DNA of 9,594 bases, from positions 1-9,594 of the forward strand of contig PKWD01000431.1 in NCBI GenBank assembly GCA_003131945.1. The letters are read 5' to 3'. Each line of letters opens with the position of its first letter. Position 1 is the first letter of the stretch. Positions 1 to 5,272 of the stretch are shown one piece after another. This DNA comes from Acidimicrobiaceae bacterium (GTDB lineage Bacteria; Actinomycetota; Acidimicrobiia; Acidimicrobiales; UBA8190). The notes under the pieces were generated by a model. It did not search any database. It was not told the origin of the DNA and saw only the letters and a program-made list of their open reading frames with translations. Position numbers and translations under genes: made by a program.

Positions 1-918
1 CTCGACGTCTACGGCGAGGTCATGTCGGCCCTGTACGTGGCCAGCAAGGTCGGCGGTGTGCTCAGTGAGACCGTCTGGGACCTGCAACGGGTCCTCGTGA
101 AGTTCCTGGAGACCGGGTGGGCCGAGCCCGACGACGGCATCTGGGAGGTGCGCGGGCCGCGGCGGCACTTCACCCACTCGAAGGTCATGGCGTGGGTGGC
201 CTTCGACCGCGCCATCAAGATGGTCGAGGAATGCGGCGAATCCGGACCCGTCGACGAATGGCGGACCCTGCGTGACACGATCCATGAGCAGGTCTGCGCC
301 GAAGGGTTCAACCAGAAGGTGGGCGCCTTCACCCAGTACTACGGCTCCGACGCTCTCGACGCCAGTCTCCTCATGATGCCTCTCATGGGCTTCCTCCCCG
401 CCACCGACGACCGTGTCCGTTCCACCATCGAGGCGATCGAGCGCGACCTGACCGAGGACGGCTTCGTCCTGCGCTACCGCGCCACCGACGCCCACGCCGT
501 CGACGGCCTGGAGGGCCACGAGGGTGCGTTTCTCGCCTGTTCGTTCTGGTTGGCCGACTGCCTCTTCCTGCTCGGTCGCCACGACGACGCCACCGCTCTT
601 CTCGATCGTCTCATCGGTCTCGGCAACGACCTCGGACTCCTGGCCGAGGAGTACGACGCCGTGGCCAAACGACAGGTCGGCAACTTCCCCCAGGCCTTCT
701 CCCACGTGTCTCTCGTGAACGCCGCCTACAACCTGAGCGGGCACCCCGAGGTGGATGAGGTGAAGGCGCCGACGGCCTTGGCCAGTCTGGGGCCGGCCCG
801 CCTGCGGCAATGGCGGCGGGGGAAGGGCGAACCCCAGGGAAGGGGCGCCCACCCCCGCAAGAGACATAGAAATGGAGGCTCCAACGGTGAAGGACCAGAG
901 ATGACGGACCAAAGATGA
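1..918 (+). CDS. Glycoside hydrolase family 15 protein (glucoamylase/trehalase type), 5'-truncated
   Basis: The reading frame is open from base 1, so the N-terminal part lies outside the window; 305 codons remain. Residue numbers here count from base 1. The fragment begins with LDVYGEV and continues with GIWEVRGPRRHFTHSKVMAW (residues 46-65), the conserved core of the GH15 alpha/alpha barrel. Glu49 in GIWE is the expected general acid. Later come GHEGAFLACSFWLADCL and LLAEEYD..GNFPQAFSHVSL, the usual C-terminal GH15 blocks; a Glu of AEE (216 or 217) is my candidate for the catalytic base. GH15 enzymes are inverting exo-hydrolases of alpha-glucosides; actinobacterial members include trehalases and glucoamylase-like proteins, and I cannot tell which from this part. 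After about residue 255 the family match ends and a Gly/Arg/Pro-rich basic tail of roughly 50 residues runs to the TGA at 916-918. No membrane segment is visible. The dehydrogenase gene starts 11 bases after the stop, so the two are probably co-transcribed. Confidence 0.9.
   Translation, partial: LDVYGEVMSALYVASKVGGVLSETVWDLQRVLVKFLETGWAEPDDGIWEVRGPRRHFTHSKVMAWVAFDRAIKMVEECGESGPVDEWRTLRDTIHEQVCAEGFNQKVGAFTQYYGSDALDASLLMMPLMGFLPATDDRVRSTIEAIERDLTEDGFVLRYRATDAHAVDGLEGHEGAFLACSFWLADCLFLLGRHDDATALLDRLIGLGNDLGLLAEEYDAVAKRQVGNFPQAFSHVSLVNAAYNLSGHPEVDEVKAPTALASLGPARLRQWRRGKGEPQGRGAHPRKRHRNGGSNGEGPEMTDQR
874..878 (+). promoter_or_regulatory. GGAGG Shine-Dalgarno-like site inside the GH15 3' end
   Basis: A GGAGG lies inside the GH15 reading frame, eight bases before a GTG at 887 that opens a five-codon out-of-frame ORF. 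It is the strongest ribosome-binding sequence in the junction, yet it does not sit in front of the annotated dehydrogenase start. It could load ribosomes onto the mini-ORF relay that follows. It may also simply be a codon coincidence (ATG GAG GCT read out of frame). Confidence 0.35.
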
Positions 919-932
919 GGACCCCGGCTTGA
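887..932 (+). other. Ladder of three overlapping mini-ORFs leading into the glucose dehydrogenase start
   Basis: Three tiny reading frames follow one another. GTG at 887 reads MKDQR and stops at TGA 902-904. ATG at 901 reads MTDQR and stops at TGA 916-918; this one is in the GH15 frame and is also the GH15 end. ATG at 915 reads MRTPA and stops at TGA 930-932. Each stop overlaps the next start by four bases (ATGA, ATGA, TTGA), and the last overlap contains the TTG of the dehydrogenase at 929. Start spacing is exactly 14 bases throughout. A ribosome finishing GH15 would re-start at 915, stop, and re-start at 929. That these frames are translated is inference. Confidence 0.5.
892..919 (+). repeat. 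Imperfect 14-bp tandem repeat at the GH15/GDH junction
   Basis: GGACCAGAGATGAC (892-905) is followed directly by GGACCAAAGATGAG (906-919), 12 of 14 bases identical. Each copy contains the ATGA of one relay step. A slippage duplication of a 14-bp unit would explain two of the mini-ORFs and the near-identical peptides MKDQR and MTDQR. The third step (from 915) is not part of the repeat. Confidence 0.6.
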
Positions 933-1975
933 AGGCGCTGACCGTGAAACCGATGACGGCGGGCTCGGCCCGTCTGGACGACATCGACGAGCCGCCGCTG
1001 TCTGACGGCGCTGTGCTGGTGGAGACGCTGGCCGTCGGGGTGTGCGGGACCGACATCGAGATCACCTCGGGTGCTTACGGGTGGCCGCCGGCCGGGCGGG
1101 AGCGTCTGGTGCTCGGCCACGAGTCGCTCGGCCGTGTCCTCGAAGCCCCGGCCGGTGCCGCCGTGGCGGCCGGTGACCTGGTGGTGGGGATCGTCCGTCG
1201 ACCCGACGCCGTGCCCTGTGCCAACTGCGCCGTGGGTGAGTGGGATTTCTGCCACAACGGTCAGTACACCGAGCGCGGCATCAAGCAGCGCGACGGCTAC
1301 TGCTCGGAGCGCTACCGGATCGAGCCCGACTTCGTGGTGAAGCTCGACCCCGCTCTCGGCCGGTGCGGGGTGCTTCTCGAGCCGACCAGCGTGGTGGCCA
1401 AAGCGTGGGAGCAGGTGGACCGCATCGGCGGCCGCGCCCACTGGGCGCCGATGCTCGCCGTGATCACCGGGGCCGGGCCCATCGGGCTCCTCGCCGCCCT
1501 CATCGCCGTCCAGCGCGGCATGGAGGTCCACGTGCTCGACCAGGTGACGAGCGGCCTCAAGCCCGATCTGGTCGCCGCCCTCGGGGCCACTTATCACACG
1601 GGGACGATCGAGGACGCCTGTCCCCCGCCCGATGTGGTCATCGAGTGCACCGGGGTCAGCAGCCTCGTCTTCGACGCCATGGAGCACATGGGTCCGAACG
1701 GCGTCCTCTGCCTCACCGGCGTGTCCTCGGGCGGGCACAGCATCGACGTGGACGCCGGACTGCTCAACCGTTCGCTCGTTCTGTCCAACCAGGCGATCGT
1801 CGGATCGGTGAACGCCAACCGACGTCACTACGAGGCGGCGGCGGCGGCACTGGCCCGGGCCGACCACGGCTGGCTCGAGCGCCTCGTGAGCCGCAAGGTG
1901 CCACTGGCCCGCTTCTCCGAAGCGCTGGCCCGTCAGCCCGATGACGTGAAGGTGGTCATCGAGATCAACCAATGA
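929..1975 (+). CDS. gdh: Glucose 1-dehydrogenase-type zinc MDR oxidoreductase
   Basis: A 348-residue medium-chain dehydrogenase matching the archaeal-type glucose dehydrogenase family, which oxidises D-glucose (or related aldoses) to the 1,5-lactone with NAD(P)+. The TTG start at 929 has GAGG at 917-920, eight bases upstream, and gives the usual MKALTVK opening. Catalytic zinc ligands expected in the family are Cys39 (CGTD), His64 and Glu65 (GHE); Glu151 (LLEPTSV) sits where the family has its fourth ligand. Cys97, Cys100 and Cys108 form the structural-zinc lobe. YTERGIKQRDGY (113-124) recalls the family's ERGI..GY segment. The Rossmann glycine motif is GAGPIG (181-186), and VLD ends strand beta-2, so Asp204 suggests NAD+ preference, unlike the Arg of NADP-dependent haloarchaeal enzymes. 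The family-typical IVGSVN is at 290-295. The true substrate may be another aldose such as galactose or xylose. The stop overlaps a mini-ORF leading to the MBL gene. Confidence 0.88.
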   Translation: MKALTVKPMTAGSARLDDIDEPPLSDGAVLVETLAVGVCGTDIEITSGAYGWPPAGRERLVLGHESLGRVLEAPAGAAVAAGDLVVGIVRRPDAVPCANCAVGEWDFCHNGQYTERGIKQRDGYCSERYRIEPDFVVKLDPALGRCGVLLEPTSVVAKAWEQVDRIGGRAHWAPMLAVITGAGPIGLLAALIAVQRGMEVHVLDQVTSGLKPDLVAALGATYHTGTIEDACPPPDVVIECTGVSSLVFDAMEHMGPNGVLCLTGVSSGGHSIDVDAGLLNRSLVLSNQAIVGSVNANRRHYEAAAAALARADHGWLERLVSRKVPLARFSEALARQPDDVKVVIEINQ

Positions 1976-2009
1976 CCGACTTCGACCAGTGACGGACTTC
2001 GACCAGTGA
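1972..2009 (+). other. Two identical six-codon mini-ORFs (MTDFDQ) bridging GDH and MBL genes
   Basis: ATG at 1972 overlaps the dehydrogenase stop (ATGA) and reads MTDFDQ to TGA 1990-1992. GTG at 1989 overlaps that stop (GTGA) and again reads MTDFDQ to TGA 2007-2009. GTG at 2006, the hydrolase start, overlaps that one (GTGA). There is no Shine-Dalgarno sequence close to 1989 or 2006, so translation of the hydrolase plausibly depends on this termination/re-initiation relay. The overlaps are seen directly; their use by ribosomes is inference. Confidence 0.55.
1973..2006 (+). repeat. 17-bp tandem duplication at the GDH/MBL junction
   Basis: TGACCGACTTCGACCAG (1973-1989) and TGACGGACTTCGACCAG (1990-2006) differ at one base, and TGAC follows again at 2007-2010. 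The unit begins at the stop codon of the dehydrogenase and ends on the first base of the hydrolase GTG start. The length is 2 modulo 3, so each copy carries its own six-codon ORF in a new frame. The near identity suggests a recent slippage event or selection for the sequence. Confidence 0.85.
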
Positions 2010-2944
2010 CAACAGAAATCGCTCCGGGTGTCATCGAGATCGACACCCTTCTCGGCGGTTGGGAGCGGGTGACGGCCGGCTATCTGCTCACCGGACCGGC
2101 GCCGGTGCTGGTGGAGACGGGAAGCCAGAGCTCGGTGCCCGCTCTTCTCGAAGCCCTCGATGGGCTCGGCCTGGGGGCCGAAGATCTGGCCGGGGTGGCC
2201 GTCACCCACATCCACCTCGACCATGCCGGCGGGGTGGGCGACGTGGCCCGGGCCTTTCCGTCGGCCACCGTCTATGTCCACGGCAAAGGGGCCCGGCACC
2301 TGATCGACCCCAGCCGGCTCGTCGATTCCGCCGCCCGCGTCTACGGGAGTTTGCTCGACTCGTTGTACGGCCGGCTCGATCCCACCCCGGCCGAGAGGAT
2401 CCACGTGCTCGAGGACGGGGAGGAGATACGGGTGGGACCCGACCGCGTCCTCGTCACCGTCGACTCGCCGGGCCACGCCAAGCACCACCTGGCCCTGCAC
2501 GACTCGGCCAGTGGCATCCTCTTCGCCGGCGACGCCGTCGGTGTGCGTCTGCCCGACGCCGGGGTGTTGCGGCCGGCCACGCCGCCGCCGGACTTCGATC
2601 TCGATCAGGCCATCCATTCGTTGGAGCGTTTCGCCGGCCGCAGTCCGGCCGGCCTGGCCCTCGCCCACTACGGCCTGATGCCCGATCCGACCTCTCTGCT
2701 CGAGGAGGCGCAGGAGACGCTCCGGCTTTGGGCCGAGGTGGCCGAGGCGGCCTGGCGCCAGGGCGACGACATCGCCACCGCCCTCGACGCCGCCTTCGCC
2801 GATGACCTGGACGACGTGGATCCGGCCCAGCGGGAGAAGCTCGAAACCCTGAACGGCGTCCATTCGAACGCGGCCGGCTTCCGCCGCTGGCTCGACACAC
2901 GCGCCGGTGGCCGGGGGGAATCGGAGGGTCCGGGCCTGGCATGA
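2006..2944 (+). CDS. MBL-fold metallohydrolase (candidate lactonase)
   Basis: A 312-residue cytoplasmic protein with a complete metallo-beta-lactamase-fold metal site: HIHLDH (His68, His70, Asp72, His73), His157 in PGHAKHH, Asp176 in AGDAVG and His221 in LAHYG. This is the ligand set of dinuclear zinc or iron hydrolases of the glyoxalase II/quorum-quenching lactonase branch. The N-terminus (IAPGVIEIDT) is typical of the superfamily. Beyond residue 230 a charged helical region (LLEEAQETLRLWAEVAEAAW) forms a C-terminal domain seen in many uncharacterised members. The start is GTG at 2006, chosen because homologous sequence begins at once and because it overlaps the mini-ORF stop; no clear Shine-Dalgarno is present. 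Coming directly after a sugar 1-dehydrogenase, hydrolysis of the aldonolactone is an attractive role, but thioester, phosphodiester or redox chemistry cannot be excluded. The fold is certain; the substrate is a guess. Confidence 0.85.
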   Translation: MTTEIAPGVIEIDTLLGGWERVTAGYLLTGPAPVLVETGSQSSVPALLEALDGLGLGAEDLAGVAVTHIHLDHAGGVGDVARAFPSATVYVHGKGARHLIDPSRLVDSAARVYGSLLDSLYGRLDPTPAERIHVLEDGEEIRVGPDRVLVTVDSPGHAKHHLALHDSASGILFAGDAVGVRLPDAGVLRPATPPPDFDLDQAIHSLERFAGRSPAGLALAHYGLMPDPTSLLEEAQETLRLWAEVAEAAWRQGDDIATALDAAFADDLDDVDPAQREKLETLNGVHSNAAGFRRWLDTRAGGRGESEGPGLA

Positions 2945-3015
2945 TGGCACCGCTACACGAGGTGTCAGCACACAGGGCGCACCGCCCTCCGGGGGGCGCC
3001 AGAGCGGGGAGCTGA
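2941..3015 (+). CDS. Possible 24-residue bridging peptide between MBL and GH4 genes
   Basis: ATG at 2941 overlaps the hydrolase stop (ATGA), with GGAGGG at 2923-2928 twelve bases upstream. The frame runs MMAPLHEVSAHR then a Pro/Gly/Ala/Arg-rich end and stops at TGA 3013-3015, six bases before the GH4 ATG. Its last codons contain the GH4 ribosome-binding site. It fills nearly the whole intergenic gap and looks like a leader or coupling ORF rather than a functional protein. Sequence composition alone gives no support for coding, so chance is quite possible. Confidence 0.3.
   Translation: MMAPLHEVSAHRAHRPPGGARAGS
2974..2998 (+). promoter_or_regulatory. Two mutually exclusive short hairpins before the GH4 gene
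   Basis: AGGGCG (2974-2979) pairs perfectly with CGCCCT (2983-2988) around a three-base loop. The same CGCCC (2983-2987) can instead pair with GGGCG (2994-2998) around TCCGGG. Because they share an arm, only one can form at a time, an arrangement used by attenuators. No T-run follows, so neither is a normal intrinsic terminator. In GC-rich DNA such pairings arise often by chance. Confidence 0.3.
3006..3011 (+). promoter_or_regulatory. Ribosome-binding site of the GH4 gene
   Basis: GGGGAG ends ten bases before the ATG at 3022. It supports this ATG as the GH4 start and suggests that this gene can be loaded independently, unlike the hydrolase before it. Confidence 0.6.
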
Positions 3016-3021
3016 TCGGCC

Positions 3022-4371
3022 ATGCAGGTCACCATCATCGGCGGCGGTAGCTATCAGTGGTCGCCGAAGCTGATCACCGACCTCTTGGCCGTGGCGCCGT
3101 TGGCCGACATGCATCTCGTCCTCGAGGACATCGACCCGGCCCCCCTGGAGAAGATGGAAGGATTCGCCCGCCTGGCCAACGAGAAGATGGGCACCAAGAT
3201 GACGGTCGAGACCACCACCGACCAACGGCGCGCCGTCGATGGCGCCGATTTCGTCATCGTGACCATCTCGACCGGCGGCTTCGACTCGATGGCCCTCGAC
3301 ATCGACATCCCGGCCAAGTACGGGATCCGCCAGTCGGTGGGCGACAGTGTCGGCCCCGGCGGGATCAGCCGCTCCCTGCGCAACATCCCGATCCTGGTGA
3401 GCATCGGTTGCGACATGGAAGAAGGCTGCCCCGACGCCTGGATGCTCAACATCACCAACCCCATGACGGCCCTGACCCGGTCGGTGTGCCGCCAGACACA
3501 GATCAAGACGGTGGGACTGTGCCACGAGGTGGGCAACTTCGCCATGGACGTGGCCATCGCTTTCGGGAAGCCCCACACGGCCATTCGCCCGACGGTCGTC
3601 GGCGTCAACCACTTCCCGGTCATCACCGCCCTCGAGGTCGACGGAGCCGACGGCTTCGCTCTGCTGGCGGAACTGGTGGACGAGCTCGGAGGACTGGAGG
3701 CCCTGCGCCCGGGCCCGAACCGTCCCCCGGCCGAGCCCTTCACCAAAGCCGATTTCGCGCAGCGGCACGCGCTCAAGCTGACCATCCTCGACCGCTACGG
3801 AGCCCTGCCCGGTGCCGGTGACCGCCACGTGGCCGAGTTCATCCCGTCGGCGCTGACCGAAGAATCCGGATGGGGCCAGAGCTGGGGCGTCGATCTCACC
3901 CCCATGGCCCGTCGCCAGGAGAGTCAGGCCGAATACGTGGCCGAGGTGGACGCAGTACTGGCCGGGACGGCCACCGTGACGACCTGGGACTCGGGCGAGA
4001 TCGTGGCCCCGGTCATCGACTCGCTCCTGACGGGCACCCACCGGGAGCTCCCGGTGAACCTGCCCAACAGGGGCCAGTGCCCCGACCTCCCCGCCGAGGT
4101 CGTCGTCGAGTCGATCTGCGTGGTGGACGCCGACGGCATGCGCGGGCGCGACGCCGCCCATGCGCCGCCGGCCATCACCGAATGGGTGCGCCGCCAGGTG
4201 GCCGTCCAGGAGCTGACGGTGGAGGCGGCGGTGACGGGGGACAGGCGCACCGCCCTGCAGGCCTTCGCTCTCGATCCCCTCGCCGGCCGCGGTGACCTGC
4301 GGGCCACCGAGGCCATGGCCGAGGAACTTCTGGCCGCCACGGCTCGGTGGCTGCCGCAATTCGCCTCATGA
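3022..4371 (+). CDS. GH4 family NAD-dependent glycosidase, alpha-glucosidase type (CHEV)
   Basis: A 449-residue member of glycoside hydrolase family 4, whose enzymes cleave glycosides by a redox-elimination mechanism using NAD+ and a divalent metal (usually Mn2+) in the cytoplasm. Visible landmarks in order: dinucleotide-binding loop IIGGGSYQWSP (5-15), Asp/Glu-rich end of the second strand LVLEDIDP (32-39), GDSVGPGGISRSLRNIP (107-123), NITNP (143-147), the metal-binding CHEV (Cys167, His168) and GVNH (His197), and GDRHVAEF (266-273). The full length fits the family. In published GH4 signatures the residues after the Cys sort the specificities: CHEV goes with alpha-glucosidases, CHSV with alpha-galactosidases, CHG with alpha-glucuronidases, and CN(V/I)P or CDMP with phosphoglycosidases. 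An unphosphorylated alpha-glucoside is therefore the best guess. ATG 3022 has a GGGGAG ten bases ahead. The stop overlaps a mini-ORF (ATGA) leading to the next gene. Confidence 0.9.
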   Translation: MQVTIIGGGSYQWSPKLITDLLAVAPLADMHLVLEDIDPAPLEKMEGFARLANEKMGTKMTVETTTDQRRAVDGADFVIVTISTGGFDSMALDIDIPAKYGIRQSVGDSVGPGGISRSLRNIPILVSIGCDMEEGCPDAWMLNITNPMTALTRSVCRQTQIKTVGLCHEVGNFAMDVAIAFGKPHTAIRPTVVGVNHFPVITALEVDGADGFALLAELVDELGGLEALRPGPNRPPAEPFTKADFAQRHALKLTILDRYGALPGAGDRHVAEFIPSALTEESGWGQSWGVDLTPMARRQESQAEYVAEVDAVLAGTATVTTWDSGEIVAPVIDSLLTGTHRELPVNLPNRGQCPDLPAEVVVESICVVDADGMRGRDAAHAPPAITEWVRRQVAVQELTVEAAVTGDRRTALQAFALDPLAGRGDLRATEAMAEELLAATARWLPQFAS

Positions 4372-4388
4372 CCGAGGTGGCGTCATGA
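4368..4388 (+). other. Six-codon mini-ORF (MTEVAS) bridging GH4 and dehydrogenase genes
   Basis: ATG at 4368 overlaps the GH4 stop (ATGA), reads MTEVAS and stops at TGA 4386-4388, which overlaps the next gene's ATG at 4385 (ATGA). The step is 17 bases, as in the GDH/MBL junction, though the sequence is not duplicated here. GAGGTG (4374-4379) inside the mini-ORF is also the ribosome-binding site of the following gene, so coupling and direct loading may both operate. Confidence 0.5.
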
Positions 4389-5272
4389 AGATCGGTTTCG
4401 TCGGCCTCGGGGCCATGGGACTGCCCATGACCCGCAACCTGCTTCAGGCGGCCCACGAGGTGACCGTGGCCTCGCGCAGCCGTGGCCCCATCGACGCCGC
4501 CCTGTCGTTCGGCGCCACCGCGGCCGGGACCCTCACCGACCTGGCCGGCAGCAGCGAGGTCATCATCATCTGCGTCCCCAACTCCCCCGAAGTGGTGGAG
4601 GTGGTCGATGGGCTTGTGCCGGCGCTTCGTCCGGGCGCTGTTCTCATCGACTGCTCGACCATCGACCCCGATGTCGAGAGGGCCCAGCACGAGAGGGTGG
4701 GCGCCACCGGGGCCCGGTACCTCGACGGGCCGCTGTCGGGGGGCACGGTGGGGGCCGAGAAGGGCACCCTCACGGTGATGGTGGGGGGAGAGGCGGCCAC
4801 CCTCGACGAGATCCGGCCCGTCCTCGACGCCGTGGCCGGCCTGGTGGTCCATGTCGGGGGTCCGGGTATGGGCCAGGTGGTGAAGCTCTGCAACAACCTC
4901 ATCTACGCGGCCCAGATGGTGGCCACGGCCGAGGCCACGGCCCTGGCCGTGCGGTCGGGGGTCGACATGGCCAAGTTGCTCGAAGTACTGCTGCACTCGA
5001 CCGGTGACTGCACGGCGGTGCGGACGCGGCTGCCGGTGGCCGGGGTGCTGGCCGACAGCCCGGCCAGCAACGGATGGAAGCCCGGGTTCATGACCGACCT
5101 GATGGCCAAGGACCTCGACCTCGCCCTCACCTACGGGGCCAAGGCCGGCGTTCCCCTGGCCTCGACGGCCACGGCCCGGCAGGTGCTCACGGCCGCCTCG
5201 ACGGCCGGCTACGGGCGGGAGGACTTCTCGGCCCTGGCCAAGGTCGTCCTCGCCGCCGCCGGCGTGGAGTGA
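4385..5272 (+). CDS. Beta-hydroxyacid dehydrogenase (3-hydroxyisobutyrate/tartronate semialdehyde type)
   Basis: A 295-residue protein with all signatures of the beta-hydroxyacid dehydrogenase family: N-terminal nucleotide-binding GFVGLGAMGLPM (4-15), IDCSTIDP (88-95), substrate-binding DGPLSGG (114-120), catalytic Lys167 in GQVVKLCNNL with Asn171, and KDLDLAL (242-248). Such enzymes interconvert a 3-hydroxyacid and a semialdehyde: 3-hydroxyisobutyrate, tartronate semialdehyde/glycerate, threonate or similar. After the second strand the sequence reads VASRSR with no acidic residue, which leans towards NADP(H). The ATG at 4385 is chosen over upstream in-frame starts because the glycine motif begins three residues later and GAGGTG lies at 4374-4379. 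Its stop overlaps the aldolase start (GTGA). Beside an aldolase and a sugar kinase, it may reduce a semialdehyde released by the aldolase, or oxidise a sugar acid at C3. Family sure, substrate unknown. Confidence 0.88.
   Translation: MKIGFVGLGAMGLPMTRNLLQAAHEVTVASRSRGPIDAALSFGATAAGTLTDLAGSSEVIIICVPNSPEVVEVVDGLVPALRPGAVLIDCSTIDPDVERAQHERVGATGARYLDGPLSGGTVGAEKGTLTVMVGGEAATLDEIRPVLDAVAGLVVHVGGPGMGQVVKLCNNLIYAAQMVATAEATALAVRSGVDMAKLLEVLLHSTGDCTAVRTRLPVAGVLADSPASNGWKPGFMTDLMAKDLDLALTYGAKAGVPLASTATARQVLTAASTAGYGREDFSALAKVVLAAAGVE

Noticed and set aside
872..904. ATG at 872 as the start of the first mini-ORF
   Set aside because: It is in frame with GTG 887 but has no ribosome-binding sequence before it, while GGAGG at 874-878 is correctly spaced for 887.
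611..2971. Very long antisense open frame (786 codons) on the minus strand across three genes
   Set aside because: It lies opposite well-supported GH15, dehydrogenase and hydrolase genes, spans their junctions, has no family motifs and a His/Gly/Arg-rich composition typical of frames opposite high-GC genes.
2965..4359. Minus-strand open frame of 464 codons opposite the GH4 gene
   Set aside because: Composition artefact opposite a gene with complete GH4 motifs.
4292..4384. Upstream extension of the hydroxyacid dehydrogenase to a GTG within GH4
   Set aside because: The family begins with the glycine motif right after MKIGF at 4385, and GAGGTG supports that ATG. The extension overlaps GH4 coding sequence.
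5074..5268. Upstream extension of the aldolase into the dehydrogenase gene
   Set aside because: The added residues are an Arg/Gly/His-rich out-of-frame reading of the dehydrogenase; GTG 5269 with GTGA overlap is the natural start.
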